This document shows, piece by piece, positions 47,286 through 60,585 of a DNA stretch of 64,000 bases. Position 1 is the stretch's first letter, and the number at the start of each line of letters is the position of its first letter. The DNA is from Pseudoscleropodium purum. Its lineage: Eukaryota > Streptophyta > Bryopsida > Hypnales > Brachytheciaceae. The stretch covers positions 21,702,501 through 21,766,500 of the forward strand of contig OZ017799.1 in the NCBI GenBank assembly GCA_963969395.1, given 5' to 3'. Made by a program: the position numbers and the translations under genes. The notes under the pieces were generated by a model. The model was not told the DNA's origin. It searched no databases and saw only the letters and a list, made by a program, of their open reading frames with translations.

Positions 47286-47864
47286 AAATGTACACTATTT
47301 GTACATCACCGAAGGCTATGAAATAGTTACATGTAAAATTTGTGTACATTTGAATAAAGTGGATGATTTTAGAGCCTGTGCAATTTCAGAGCTTGTTACC
47401 TTACAAGGGCGGTTCAAAATGCGCAAGCAGAGTTCAAGCCTCATACCTTAGCAATGATGGCCCAAGTGCAATTTGGGGAGTACCCACCTTGGGATTACGA
47501 GGCAGAGGTGGGATGGGACCATTAGCCGCATTTTGGGCCTGGTTGTTATCCAATGTTATGTGCTCAGCTTTGCCAGTAAAGTGGGTGGTACAAGTATCAT
47601 AGAATACACTGGATTGGCACAGCAGAGGCAATTGTATTGGAATGAAGTTAAGCTTACATCCAGGAGTGGCCGCCAATTTCACCAATCAGTGCTCTTGTTT
47701 ACGTTCAGAGAACGGCATTAAGAATCTTTCCTGTTACCTTGGAGAAATCAACGGTACTGCAGTTTAGGTTGGCAAGCCTAGCACAACCCAATGGAACTCA
47801 TCCGGACAAGCATTCAGGTCCTGGTAATACTTCTAAAGTTATGGCCGGCAGTGTGGGGATTAAG
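47286..47864. other. GC-richer spacer
   Basis: 47,360-47,830 is GC-richer, with overlapping frames on both strands (47363-47602, 47473-47721, minus 47434-47685). None shows a domain, and the strands compete, so no gene is called. Confidence 0.3.
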
Positions 47865-48693
47865 TTAACCCTTGAAGGTCGCTAAGGCCAAAAAGCGGTT
47901 AATGGATGACTTCATTGTTCACTATAGAAACAAAGTCAATGTATCTAGTGGTTCAATAATCAAAGTGCATCTTTTGGATACATAGTAACAAATTGTTAAT
48001 TTTGAATGGTTTTCTTGATCAAATAGTGACAAATTGTCAATTTCAAAGATACACGTGGCAAACCCCCATTGATTGTTAAGCTTTTATAAAACTTCTGAGA
48101 GGGGTACACACATAATTTTTTGACTGGTTGAAATTATTTCAAGTAAATCCCTTCTATGAATTGAATTCATGAATTTTACTTACTAAGCCCACTCCAACCA
48201 CCCATACTTGAATAGGTGGAAAATGTGTGGAACTTGCAAAACATATGGGATATATATATATATATATATATTTGTTTTTTTTTGTTTTTTTGTTTTTTTG
48301 TTTTTGTTTTTGTTTTTGTTTTTTTTGTTTTTTTTTGTTTTTTTGTGCTTGTGAATGTGTTCGTATTCCATACTACATATTCTATGAGCATATTCATATG
48401 CATATCTCGTACGGAGTATTTTGTAGTCTTAAACCATATACATATCTTGTAATCATATCCATATTTTGTATTCCATATTCTAAGAGTGCATTTGTATTTG
48501 TATTCATATCATATAATTTGTAGTCTAAAACCATATACATATCCTATACTAGATTTGTATTTTGTATCTATATTTTATATCCAAATTTAGATGGTCAACT
48601 TCATTTGTTCCACAAGAATCAACAACTCTTGATTTTTCCAAGGGAATGGGGGGACTACCTTGGTCATGGGACAGTGCATCTTTTAAGGGCTAA
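47865..48693. mobile_element. possible TTAA-family element, about 829 bp
   Basis: Left end TTAA-CCCTTGAAGGTCGC, near-identical to the left end at 53920. Right end CTTTT-AAGGG-CTAA. The right end has two changes from the family pattern. The interior contains a TA microsatellite and a T-rich run and does not align obviously with the other copies. Confidence 0.4.
48251..48345. repeat. (TA)n followed by T-rich GTTTTT repeats
   Basis: About ten TA units, then roughly 75 bases of T runs broken by single G. Reading frames here are low-complexity by-products. Confidence 0.9.
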
Positions 48694-51600
48694 TGAAAAA
48701 TTGTCTTGTATTTTGTAATTGGTTGGTTCCATAAATTTGTGGCCTCCCCAAGCTAAAATCAGTATCTCTTATTCCAAGTATGACTTCAAAAGATAACTAA
48801 ATTGTATGAAGTAAAGAAAGTATACCTATAATTATCATTACATATAATATTTTTATTGTACGTTTGATGTCCTTCAATGTTAAATACTAGTTATAGTGTT
48901 ATTTTATCTTGGTTGGTTGGTTTTGAAAGAACATATTTTATAGTATTTTGAAGTTTGATATTGATAGTGACAGGGGTAAATTATTGTAAAATTACAATGT
49001 TTCACATACAATTGGTTTCATCATACTGGTCATGACTTTGCCAATATCCTAGTCATTGATCAAGATTATAAGGTATTGAATCCCCTTATCTTAAATTCTA
49101 AGGGGAATTGACAATAAATGGCCTTAAAACTTTAGGGTTCATGACTATTTTGAATTTATTTGTAGATGATTCTTGTATGTGATGCAAAGCCTTTAACAAT
49201 TTTCAAGAAAATTCTAAAGCTTCTAGTTGTTGCAATATGGAAACTTATTCTATTTAGAACCTTGAAGGTCACTCAAATTTACAAATTTAGGTTCGACAAT
49301 TGAACCTTGTACCACTAATTTGATTTCAATGTAATTTTAGAAAGGGTGTTTTTCCAACCAAGTTTTTTTTAAGAATGGAAACAATACAATTTATAAAAAG
49401 ACCATTATGTGACTATAAAAAGGTACGTGAGTGGTCCCCCATATAGGCCTAGAAGGATATTACTTAAAAGACAAGCCTTTAGATTTTTCAAATTTGCCAA
49501 GTTGGAAAAGTATTTTGAAGAAAAGACAATTGCACTATTTCCAATTTTGTATCAAACTTGATAAAAATTGTGGAAAAAGAATTGCAAAGCTTGATTATAT
49601 CATGAACTGTTGTTTTTCATTTTGTTTTTTTCATTACTAATTTGTGTTGCATTCATTAGGAAAAATCTGAACCCTAGAAGGGCCATTAAGCTTTCACTTT
49701 TCAGCACCCTACTAAGCAAATACAAAAAAAATTTAAAAATATATTTTTTGGAATTTTTTACTATAAATTTTTTTAAAGAAAAACAAAGGTAAAATCTGAT
49801 GTGGCATAGATGTGGCATCAATAGTACCACATCAGTTTCAAATTTTGAAAAATAAAAAATAAAAAATATTTTTCCCTTCTATTATTACATCAGAGGAGTG
49901 CAAGACTCACAATCTGCTTATGGCCTAAATTTTTTCCTAATGCATGACATTTATAACAATCATAACTAGTTTATTGTAATATATTCAACTTCAAGAGAGC
50001 CCATGAATTTATGAAAGTATGTACTTTAAAAAAAAAAGGTGACCTAATCTACTTGGCTTGCACTTAGGATGATTCCTAAATTTGAGCCTTATTTTTATGG
50101 AGCTCCAATAGTGTTTTGGAGATCAATTTTCTTGGTTTAGAATGTTATGTTCTTTTCTAGAAATGAAATTTTATGTAACCAAATATAAAAACATTATTTC
50201 TTTATTTTGTAGAAATGAGTAAAATTCAAAATTGTATTGTTTTGGTAAATTGGTGTCACACTTACTAATAGAGTATATAAAGCACTACGATATGGTTGGA
50301 TTGAGTTTTGATGCATACTAACTAATGGCTTGGTTGAATATTTTTTTATTCAATTAAGTTCAATATATAGGAAAACAAAATATATTCAAGAAGTAAAGGT
50401 CAAAGCATATCCAACCATTTCAACACCATATTAGAAAAAAGGTGTAGAGCATCGAGTTGTAGTGTTAGAGCTTGGTTGCAAAGGTCAACTTGGACTTTGG
50501 TACAAAACTTTAATACTATTATTTGGTGTTCAATTACCTACTTTATAGTATTAAACATGCATTTCTTTTGTATAGATACCCACTAAGGATCTTCTCCCAA
50601 TCACGTCTTCTATATATACAAGTCAAAGAATAATTGGCTAAAATGTTGGCCTTATATTGATATTTAGAGATCACATTTAGGAAAAAAAAATATATTTGAA
50701 TATACTTAGATTAAGTCAATCAATACTTGATCATATCTTCATGAGAGGTTATCTTATATCTTTATTTTCACTACATCCTATGTCCTACTAAATTCTTAAG
50801 ATTTGATTAGTGTAAGATTCAAGGCTTTATATTACATCCCAAAGTCCAAGGCTTGGTATACTCAAAAATGCCTACATGGCATCCATTTTTTTGAAAGAGT
50901 TTGTACTAAAAAAATAGGAATTGAAGTTCAATTTGGATTTAACAAAAATGAAGACTCAACTTGGGCTTCAAATTCTATAAGTTGTTTTGAATATAATAAA
51001 AGAAGAAGAATATCAAAAATCCTTGTAGATTGATTTTGTATACAAATCTATTTATTGCACATTCCATCCTAAAAGTGCCCTCTACATTTGTGCTTTTTGA
51101 CTTTTTGATCGATTTTTTGCTATACATTTGCTATACAATAATATTCAAAGAAACAAGACTAGGGACACCTCGAAAAATGACACTCAATGCATGATATGGT
51201 AAAGATAAGGTATGTACATCCAAAATGGCCCCTTGCCCAATTGAACCCTACTATTGAGGTCCAATTGCCCCTTCTTTTGCATTCTAATGTACTTAAAAAT
51301 TGTACACAAAGATGAATTAGATTCGAAAGGGGTGGAATTGGGATAAATTAGTCCCTATTTTATAACTTCCAAGACCCCTTCATATATGGTGTAGAGACAT
51401 GGGCAATGGTTCTTTCATTATTCTACCATTTGAAGGGATGCTTTTGCATTTGATTCCCCTAGCAACTTGTGTAGGAAGTCTAAAGACACATTGGAATTCA
51501 AAAAGACAAGAATAGTTCCCCTAGGGACAACAATGGGAAGCTTTATTTATGCTTTTGCTTTGACCATGGATAATGTGTGTGTTTTACTAGGGAAGAAGTT

Positions 51601-53919
51601 GACCATAAAGACCTGGCAATGGCTTTACTGAAAGAGCAAATTGCACCTTATCCAACGTGTCAAACCATCTCATGACGAGGTGATGTGTTAAATTACTTCA
51701 ATTTTTTTCCCTCTGATCTTCATTTTTTTTAATTTTTATTGTTTGTACGAACTCTTAGTGCATTGAGGTGCTTTTAACACAAAGAAATAGTCATTGTTGC
51801 ATCTTTATACCACGCAATGACCTCGTTGGAAGGCTTTACACAAATGAGCGTTCCACCCTTGGCCTGCCGACCTCCAAGCGTCCCTCCACTTGCCTAAGAC
51901 CTTCCCACTCAATCATTACCCTCCCCCAGATATGTGTGAGAAACTCCCGAATTTGTTGTTCCAACTTCTAAAGGAAGGACTCCCTCCCAGCCCCTTCTTC
52001 TTCAAGTCTTGCAACGAAGCCGTTTCTCCTCCTCCCCTTCAGTACAGTACATTGCCTGCGGCGTCAGTCAGTCCCGTCCCTTCCGTCTTCAGTTTGAATG
52101 AGTAGGACCAAGTTGGCCCGCGTCCTGACGTTTCTGCAGGTCTCCCTGCCCCAACGGACCGTGGCCATCATCCCACAACACCTTTATTGAGGTACGGCCA
52201 CCAGGCCTGCTGCGCAAGGAGATCTGCTCATCATCGCATTCGAGATGGCAAGATAAGTTACTGACCCGACTTTCTTGGGGCCAGTGGATGTTGCGTCCGG
52301 GAGCTGGCTTTATTTCTACCAGCTTGTTCTCTTTAATAACCCCCACACGTCCCAATCGTTCTCCAAAATGGACGGTTTGGAAAAAATAATTATTAAGCAC
52401 TATTTGGAAGGGTATTTGGGAATCAGTATACGGATGAAAGCTGTAGATTTTGAGTGTAAGATTCCATCCGCATGCTTAAATTCACAAATGCTATTATCAA
52501 TATTTTTTTTTATAAAGTTTGGAAGGATTTTTTTTTTAAATTCTTCAAAATTCAATTACAAGTAAAATATTATCATTTTTTGAGTAAAACTTGTTGGAAT
52601 AGATTTGAAATGAGGTTTTCTTGATATGGTGATTTTATGAAATTTATCTATTCTTTAAATATGAGATCTCTTTTTTGCAAATCTAGTTTTGAACCAGGGG
52701 CAATGCAATTTTGGCTTGGTCAACCACATGACATACTTCTACATTTGTAATTTTAGAAAAATATGCACTCTAGTAACACCAAATCCAACTACTAAATAGG
52801 ACAACAACTTGATAAAACATCTCTACAAATTAGGATGACTTTCATCCAAGTAACCATGAGAAAGAAAAGTGATTTTCAATTTGAACATTGTCCAAAACTT
52901 TGATGTTGAAGCGCTTAAGGGTTAATTGAATTTACAAATGGAACCAAGTTTTTTCAAGGTAGGACACTAAACCTTTCCCATGAAGTAGACCATAAATGGT
53001 AAATTTAACCCCATGGAAAAGTACAAGAATTTTTTATTTGCCACATAAATAAAAATTGTAAATTTTGAATTCATATTTGCATTAAGAGGCTCCAAATTAG
53101 CTATAAGAAGTGAAAGACATTGAATTAGCATGGCACAAAATAAAGGTTTCTTTTTTACAAATACCTTGTAGGACACAAAATTCACCTTGTAGGGTTCACT
53201 TTGTAGGATGGCTTTAGTGTCTTGCTTTTCAAGTATCACATCTAGTTATTTTCTCTATTTTTTACTCTAAATAAAAAATTTAATAGAATTTTTTCACCAA
53301 TTTTTTGTTGATGTTGTTAGAGTGCTTTTTTCCTCAACTCCGCCAACTGACTTTGTACTAGCCACCAGTTTTTCCGAAAAAATTACTCATGACCTTACTA
53401 AGTTCCTCCCCCAGCCTCACTTGCACCAAATTTTGGTGAAAAAACTCACAGTATGTTATTGTATTGATTATTTTGATCTCCTTAATCATCTTGTTTACTC
53501 TTCCTCACTCCATTAGCAATAAGTTAGCAACAGTGTAAGGTAGAAACACCCAAAACGGTCCATTCAAAGAATTCAGCATATTTGGAGGTTTTTTTTTTTT
53601 TTTTAAATTGATATTTTTGTAATATTAGTGAGTCATAATCATGAATATTAAAAAAAAATTAGACTTTTCGGATGTGATATGTAATTTCTATGATTTTTCA
53701 AAGTTGCGGATCTCTAAACTACTAGATTTGTCCTGTAGCTATGCCCAAATCTAAATCCTACAAAAATGAGTTCTTAACAAATCAAAATTTATAATGTATC
53801 TTTCAAATACATCAACCAATAAGAATCAAACATTTGGAAGATACATTAATGTAATTGGAGGGATGCTTTAAGGGCACTCTATTGGACAAGGAATAGGGAT
53901 AGGAATCGGTGTTTTCACC
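48694..53919. other. AT-rich intergenic DNA with small GC-richer islands
   Basis: No supported gene. 50,803-51,033 is a 76-codon plus-strand frame with a somewhat protein-like composition (K-A-W-Y-T-Q-K-C) but no family. 51,560-52,350 is GC-rich relative to its neighbours; its best frame (minus 52089-52400) has no known domain and may be a gene fragment. A lone TTAA-family right end (CTT-AAGGG-TTAA) ends at 52925. Confidence 0.35.
49665..49885 (+). repeat. dispersed repeat A, copy 1
   Basis: Shares its whole length with 60150-60345 in the same orientation: start AACCCTAGAAGGGCC(A)TTAAG, CA(C)CCTA...GCAAATACAA, then CTGATGTGGCA...CCACATCAG (a hairpin), then AATAAAAAATAAAAAATAT. Could be an LTR or MITE fragment. 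Confidence 0.6.
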
Positions 53920-54853
53920 TTAACCCCTGAAGGTCAAAACTGTGCTTTTTGGCAACATAGCGATTTAGGGTAGCTCACTACAAATGGAGTTTTTATTTAA
54001 TTTTGGTGAAATTTTCACACAACATGTGCCCAAGGAGTAGCTTTCAGGCCCCAAAATTTTCATAACTTTTGAGTACATGGTTCAAAAGTTATTGCATGAT
54101 ATGTAAATTTCAATGCTCGATGGGCAGTCCAAAAATTTCTTAAAAAATCACTTTTTACAAAAATAAAAATTTGAAATTGGTTTCCTAGACTTACATATAT
54201 GTGGAAAGTTTTGAATCATTCCATTTTGATTTATGAGATGAAAGTTATGAGGTGTTCTAGTTTGTAGGTAGTTATAGATTCCCTACTTGAAAACAAACTT
54301 TGGAGTCCTTTATTTAACTCAATTTATAATAATTTTTGAAAAAAATAAAAGAGTATGATGTAGATTGATTATTACTACATTACCACCATTTGGATTTGAA
54401 TTTTTCAATCTTATAATTATATTCTTAACAATTTAGTGTTTTGAATGATTCTCTACTTCTTCCTACTTACTATTTTTTTTCCTATATGTTGTACAATTCC
54501 AAATGATCAAAAAAATTTCAAACATGTAGCCAACTTGACTTGAAGAATGAATCCAAAGAGTAACCACCATTTTGGACATTTTTTCATATAAATGTGGCCT
54601 TGTGAAGTACAACTACCTGTATTTTCACATGGCCAAAAAAGTGATTTTTGTCACTTCAAATGCTAATATCTTGCAATTTACATGGCAGAAAATTCTGAAA
54701 ATTTTCCCACATCTTTTAAAACTAGTTTACTACAAGATTCTATGACTACATGTGTTTAAAAGGGTTTTTCATCTAAAATTTGATGCTTATATTAGAAATG
54801 GCAGTTTTGGAACGTTTTTGGTGAAAACAAAGTCTCCGACCTTTAAGGGTTAA
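53920..54853 (+). mobile_element. TTAA-bounded element, 934 bp (best subfamily copy)
   Basis: Left end TTAA-CCCCTGAAGGTC, right end GACCTTT-AAGGG-TTAA, that is, a 16-bp inverted terminus with two differences. Flanks TCACC and CTTAA do not extend the duplication beyond TTAA. Shares its full length with the copies at 33879, 57499 and, inverted, 9473. No frame of meaningful length, so it is non-autonomous. Confidence 0.7.
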
Positions 54854-55200
54854 CTTAACCATGATCATCATTTTGAGTTTGGTCACCCCAACTAGTCTGG
54901 TGGTCATGTATTGTACTTTGCCTTTCCAATGAAATTCCATTTCATTTGTTTCAAAATCAAAAACAAAAACAGTGATCATCACCTCATGGTAATAAATTAA
55001 GCATAACCATACACTTATGATACCAAGCTCCATTTCCGCTTGTTCCCGGAATGCAAACTCCCACAAGCAAGTTAAGGACTCCAAGTTTGCAATCATCATC
55101 TGGTTGCCTCGTAGGGAGTACTACATGTAGGATATTACATTATTTGGCCTCAGGCAATCATCCTTGTTTTTTATGCAATTGCCTTTCATCCCCCAAACAA

Positions 55201-55533
55201 TAAGGGCCGCTTCACACATGGGCCCAAGGTTGAGAGTCCGTCGGCCTCCACCAACCCTAACTTTGGCCTCTTGACCCTTCACACAAGGTGGCATAATCCA
55301 AAGTCCATCACCCTCCAAAGTGCCTACATGGAAGCCCAAGCTTCTAAGTAGCAATGGCCTCACGATGGCCTCTTGCCCAAAGTTTAGGTCGCCACAAAGT
55401 GGCGACCCAAACTTTGGTCGAGAGGTTGTCAAATTGTCCATTTATTGCCCATTTCTTTGGACTCTTGCCCAAAGTTTGGCCATGAACTCCCACGGCCTCT
55501 TGACTTGGTCGGCCCATATGTGAAGCGCCCCTA
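55201..55533. mobile_element. foldback MITE, about 333 bp
   Basis: Left AAGGGCCGCTTCACACATG then GGCC. Right, inverted, TAGGGGCGCTTCACATATG then GGCC. GC-rich against its surroundings. Central hairpin GTCGCCAC-AAA-GTGGCGAC at 55388-55406, with AAACTTTGG-like flanks repeated. The AGGG start recalls hAT, but no 8-bp duplication was found. Confidence 0.6.
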
Positions 55534-55537
55534 AGAA

Positions 55538-56659
55538 TATACTCCTGAGTATTTTATATGTTTAAAAAATAAATAAAAAATTGTCTTTTCATTTTCTGTG
55601 TTTTGGCAGTGTCAGAAAGGTCAGTGTGGTAGCCGAGTGTGGACTGTGCAGGGAATAAGCTTCAGAACTTAATGGCGAGCCTGTCTGCTCTCAATCTGGA
55701 GGCATGCCGCAGAGCCACTGTCTGCCAGAAGTGGTCGAGACCTGCTTGTAACCTACCGTCCATCCTGCAGGCAGGCGTGCATGCATTCATAGCATGCTGG
55801 ACAAATGTCAGGGAATTCCAGGAATGCTACGTGGCCTCGTGTTCTCCTCACACCATGGACCCCAATGGATTTTCAGCTTTCTTTTCGTTCAGTGCCGACA
55901 CAGAGCTTACCTCACACTCAGTTGACGGATTCCAAAGGCAGGACAGTTTGGAGAGGCCTTGTCTACTACCAGGATGATCACCCATTTCCGATCACTTAAG
56001 CAGTTTAGCCTATCTGAGGTTGAGGAGAAAATTTCTCCATGTAGAGAAATAGTCTGAAGAAGAATTTCATAATTTTTGACATTTTTTTGCTCAAGAACGA
56101 AATTATTAAAAAAAAATTCATGAAGATTCTCTTTGTCCCATTCTCGGCAAACCAATTTCCAACCATAGATTAGTTACAAAAGCGATATAGGTGATCATTG
56201 TGGCTTTCAATGTACATATTGTGATCATTTTATGGTTTCAACGTACAACTCCCAAACATTCTACTGTTCCTATTGTACGTCAACTGTCACCTGTACTACA
56301 GCTAATCGGAAATGCAACACTCTATACTGCAAAAATGGGATATTGATCGGAAATGGGTCTGCTCTTTTATGGGAAGGTTGAGTGGGCCAACATTTGCAAC
56401 CTCAAGCAAAGCTTGTAGAAATATGGTAGAGCCACCTATTATCAACCAGGGACCCATTCCCAACCTGTCACGCTGAAAATAGTTGCAACTAAGGTTAGAA
56501 CAAATTTCCAATGGATCAAAGTAAAGAATGTGTTTTTCTTCCCTTTCAAAGTTGGGACTAACCAAGTCATAGAAATTTGTATTGCCTTATAGTGCTTTAA
56601 AACATATGTAGAATCCCTCAAGTGGTCAACTATAGGTGGTTCTATCATAGATGTAGATC
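55538..56659. other. intergenic, one GC-richer reading frame
   Basis: 55,639-55,977 (plus) is open for 112 codons with a Cys/Ser-rich predicted product and no recognised domain. The start is not convincing. Possibly an exon or gene fragment. The rest shows nothing. Confidence 0.3.
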
Positions 56660-56897
56660 CATTAGAAGAGTTTTGGGGGGGTACAAAAGCTTGTTTCAGG
56701 CCTATTCCCTTGTAGTTGTTCCCCTCGCTGCGGGGAACAACCCACTATCAAAATTTTCTTTTTCATTAAAAAATAAATAAAAATTCAATGACGTGACAGG
56801 GTCTCGGCTACGTCAAACCACTATGCCAAACTTGTTCCCTGCATTCACAAACTGTGATAACTCGCAAGCATCCGGAGGCCCCAAAAATCTTCTAATG
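56660..56897 (-). mobile_element. CATTAG-ended MITE, copy 2 (inverted)
   Basis: Inverted relative of 28726-29002, 238 bp. Ends CATTAGAAGAGTTTTGGGG and, inverted, CATTAGAAGATTTTTGGGG, then CCTCCGGATGCTTGCGAG. Contains a perfect hairpin, GTTGTTCCCC (56715-56724) and GGGGAACAAC (56732-56741). No target duplication identified. Confidence 0.65.
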
Positions 56898-57498
56898 TGA
56901 CCTCTTTTCAAGGATGGAGGCTAGGCGCCTGAAATAAAGAGTAGCCAACACAGAAGCAAGTTTTGTATTTGAGCCACTATGAAGGAATCCTGGGTGCAGC
57001 AGGGTGCAGCCAGGCAATTGGCCGTGAGAGGCCTCATGTCCTCTCTTCACATTCTGTCCAACATTCTACCCCATCCGTTGGTGTGTCATATTAGGTCTTT
57101 GTATTGTAGTTTTTTCTATCCTTGTTCTCCCCCATCAAGCCACTTGCGGCTGGCTATTTTTGTCCTTAAATCTCACATGTAATGGAAATTTCATTTATAG
57201 GGGTCAAAAGTCCTATAGTTTCACATTGTTGAAAGCCCGATCTATCTTTAAAAAAGCATTATGCTTGACTTTGTAAGGTTTGCTCACTCACACACTTTTG
57301 CCCTTGGATCCACAATTTTTTGGATGTGACCCTAGTTTTAGTCAATAATGTTGTTAATTACTTAAAAATCCTAGAAAAAGAATAAAAACTGATTTATAAT
57401 TCTTTTCATAATTTTAATTATAATTTTTAGAAAATTTGAAATTATTTGACAATTTTTTGTACATAAAAATTTATGTATTAAATTGCAAAAGGCATGAG
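56898..57498. other. intergenic, nothing recognised
   Basis: Slightly GC-richer at 56,900-57,180. No gene supported. Confidence 0.35.
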
Positions 57499-58422
57499 TT
57501 AACCCCCCTTAGGCTCAAACACCATTTTTTGGCATTGTAGATATTTAGGGCAAGTCACTATGTATGGAATTTTCATTTTTTTCTTTGAAATTTTCATAAA
57601 ACATGTCCAGCAGTAGCTTCAAGGCTAAATAATTTTCATAACTTTTGACTACATGGTTAAAAAGTTATAGCATGATATGTAGTTTACATGCCACAATGGG
57701 TAGTTTAAAAATAATTCTTAAAAATCATTTTTTTTTTAAATAAAAAATTGAAATTGGTTTTCTAGATTTATATACATGTAGAAAGCTTTGAACCATTCCA
57801 TTTGGATTAATGAGGTGAAAGTTATGAGGAGTTTTATTTTGCGGGCAATTATGGATTTTTCACTCTAAAACAAACTTTGAAGTCCTTTGTTTAATTCAAT
57901 TTTCAATATTTTTGGGGAAAAAAATCATACTATGAAGATTGTTTATTACAACATCACAACCATTGGGATTGGCATTTTTCAATCTCATAGTAAAATTCTT
58001 AACAATTTAGTCTTTTGAATCATTCTCTACTTCTTTCTACTCATTATATTTTTTCTATATATTGTACAATTCCAAATGATTTGAAATTTTTCAACAACAT
58101 GTAGCCAACTTGCCTAATCCAAAGAGGCACTAAACCCTTTTGGAGATTTTTTCATACAAATGTGACCTTGTGAAGTATAGTTGCATGTATTTTCACAAGG
58201 CCCAAAAAAACATTTTTGTCTCTTCAAATATTGATATCTTGCAATCTACTCAGTGGAAATTTCTGAAAATTTTTTTACATCTTTTCAAACCAATGTTCTA
58301 CAAGATCCTATGGTTACATGTGTCTAAAAATGTTTTTTTTAATCTAAAATTTGGTACTTGCACTAGAAATGACACTTGGAGCATTTTTGGTGAAAACATA
58401 GTAAAAAAACTTTAGGGGTTAA
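57499..58422 (+). mobile_element. TTAA-bounded element, 924 bp
   Basis: Left end TTAA-CCCCCCTTAGGCTC, right end AACTTT-AGGGG-TTAA. Flanks ATGAG and TGACT do not match beyond TTAA. Full-length relative of 53920-54853, with shared blocks GTGAAAGTTATGAGG, TTCTACTCATTAT and ATTGTACAATTCCAAATGAT. Non-coding. Confidence 0.7.
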
Positions 58423-60149
58423 TGACTTGTATGCACCAGTAGAGCCTAACTTCTAAATCTCTTTACAAATTGAAATAGATTTTGAGAAATTTGGGCATCT
58501 AAAATGAAGTATTTGATTATTATTATTTTCTATGTCAGGGAAATAAAAAAAATTCCAAAGAATCTAATTTTTAGGAAGATTCAACGATTTTAAATAAAAG
58601 TTTTCTTTTTTTTTATGTTGTAGGCTCCAATGTACCATCATTTTGATTTGAAAATTTGCATATTTTACAATGTACCTCGAGGTTCTAATCAAATTTGAAG
58701 TCTCAATCAAAATATGAATTACAAGGCTTGAAAGCTTGAGAAAGTGATATTGTCCAAAACTATGCAATTTTGAAAAAAACATTTTATTCTACTTTGCAAG
58801 TTTTGTTCACATATACATTCCCTCCAAATCTCCGAAAATTTATATATGACCCTGATACTAGTCAAGAATATGATCCTATTGTATAATTACAAAGGCCAAA
58901 TTTTTTCCATTAACAACTTTTTCTAAAATACTATTTTAAAAATAGTTTTGTGAGTATTTGCCAAATTTTATGACATGGATCTTTAGGAACTGAATGTTTC
59001 CAATAGGGGAACCACATGTCTCCAAATTGGATCTTTTGAACATCATGGACGCCAATTAAAATGACACCGTGAGTGTTTCAATTTGTACCCCTCAAATTTA
59101 AAAACATTACCAACTATAGATGTAGTAAGGTTGGGATATAGTTACTAGCAAGTGTGTCTTCTGAAATTTCAAAAATCCCAATTTTTTTGTGTTTGGCAAC
59201 ATCTAGGTTTTCTTGTTTTGAAAAACTTGTTGTGAGGGATTCAAGATGTGATGAAGGTTTAAGGAATATTCAAAAAATCAAGCAATATGGATGAAAATAT
59301 TTTACAACATTTCATACATTTCACTTGTAATATTTCAAATATTCCAAAAAATACTTAATTTATATCTAAAATTGACCTTCACTTAGGATATACAAGACGT
59401 AGTTAAAGTGACTATGCAATATGAAAGATAGATTCAACATAGAGATGGAATTTCCACATTAGATTTTGACAAGCTCACATCACCTTGTACAAATTGATAA
59501 AATGTCATGTGGTACTTTTATTTTAATTTTCTGAAAAGAATATAAATTATGTTGAATTTGACCTTCATATGGGATACAATGTCACACTTGCACTGGATCA
59601 ATTTTCTTTATATGAGTAAAAAATAAATGAAAATGACAAAGGTGTTAATAATCAATGAAGGTTGGTTTGAACTTTGGTCCCAAAGTAGCAAGAATTTGAT
59701 TGGGTGCAAATTAGAGTGAAATGTACTAATGGAATTGGGAAAAAATCTGGTTGCAATTAGAAAATATTAGAAAAAACACAGTGACAAAATCTATAAAATT
59801 TCTATTTAGAATAAAAATATGGTTCAATATAGGAATTAATGGAAATTAGTTGCTAAAACTCCACAAATATCTTGAACACTATTTTGGTGTGCATTTGGGA
59901 TGTCTTAAACATTTTTTCTTCATTTTTTTGGGATAGTGCAAAAAGTGATAATCATTGGAAGGATGAAGCTATTCAGGCATTGATTTCATGGAAATGCATG
60001 AAACTTGTGATCTATCAATGAAATTTCATTTATTCATCCAAAACAATGTACATTCATCTAAAATAAAGTGAAACTATCCAAAAATTTGTAGTAAATTAGC
60101 AATTTCAAACATTGGAAAGCAAGGATATTTTGCCAACATAAGAAAAAAT
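58423..60149. other. AT-rich intergenic DNA
   Basis: No gene or repeat boundary supported. Confidence 0.4.
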
Positions 60150-60345
60150 TTGAGCCCTGTGGAAGGCCGTTAAGAAATCTGTTTTCGGTGCCCCATAGTG
60201 CAATTACAAGAAAATAAAAAAATAATTTAAAAAAAAAAAAATATGAAAAAAAATATGAAAACCTGTTGTGGCACTGATGTGACACAAGTAGTGCCACATC
60301 AGCAGGTTTCATTAAAAAATAAAAAATAAAAAATATCCTCTTTAA
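60150..60345 (+). repeat. dispersed repeat A, copy 2
   Basis: Same unit as 49665-49885. Contains the hairpin TGTGGCACT...AGTGCCACA (about 60267-60298) and the AATAAAAAATAAAAAATAT tail. A long minus-strand frame across it (60058-60564) is a low-complexity artefact. Confidence 0.6.
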
Positions 60346-60585
60346 TCGCACCAAGGTAGTTGCGGGTGGTTCCAAAATGGCAGACCTCCCCGGCCTGAAA
60401 TTTTTTGTAATGATATTCCCTAAAAAGAAGATTTCATGCCTTTTGAGTGAAATTTCGCCCCCGAAAACACAGACACTCCTAAAGTCACTGCCGATACATT
60501 TATTTCCCAAAAAATAAAAATGAAAAGGCACTGCATGCACAACGGCAGAAATTATATATTTCAAAAAAATTGGTCCTCAACTTTA

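Noticed and set aside
48176..48523. Frames rich in KKTKTK or FFVFVF
   Set aside because: Translations of the GTTTTT/TA microsatellite.
60058..60564. 168-codon minus-strand frame rich in F, Y and L
   Set aside because: It runs over poly(A/T) and a dispersed repeat; composition is low-complexity rather than a membrane protein.
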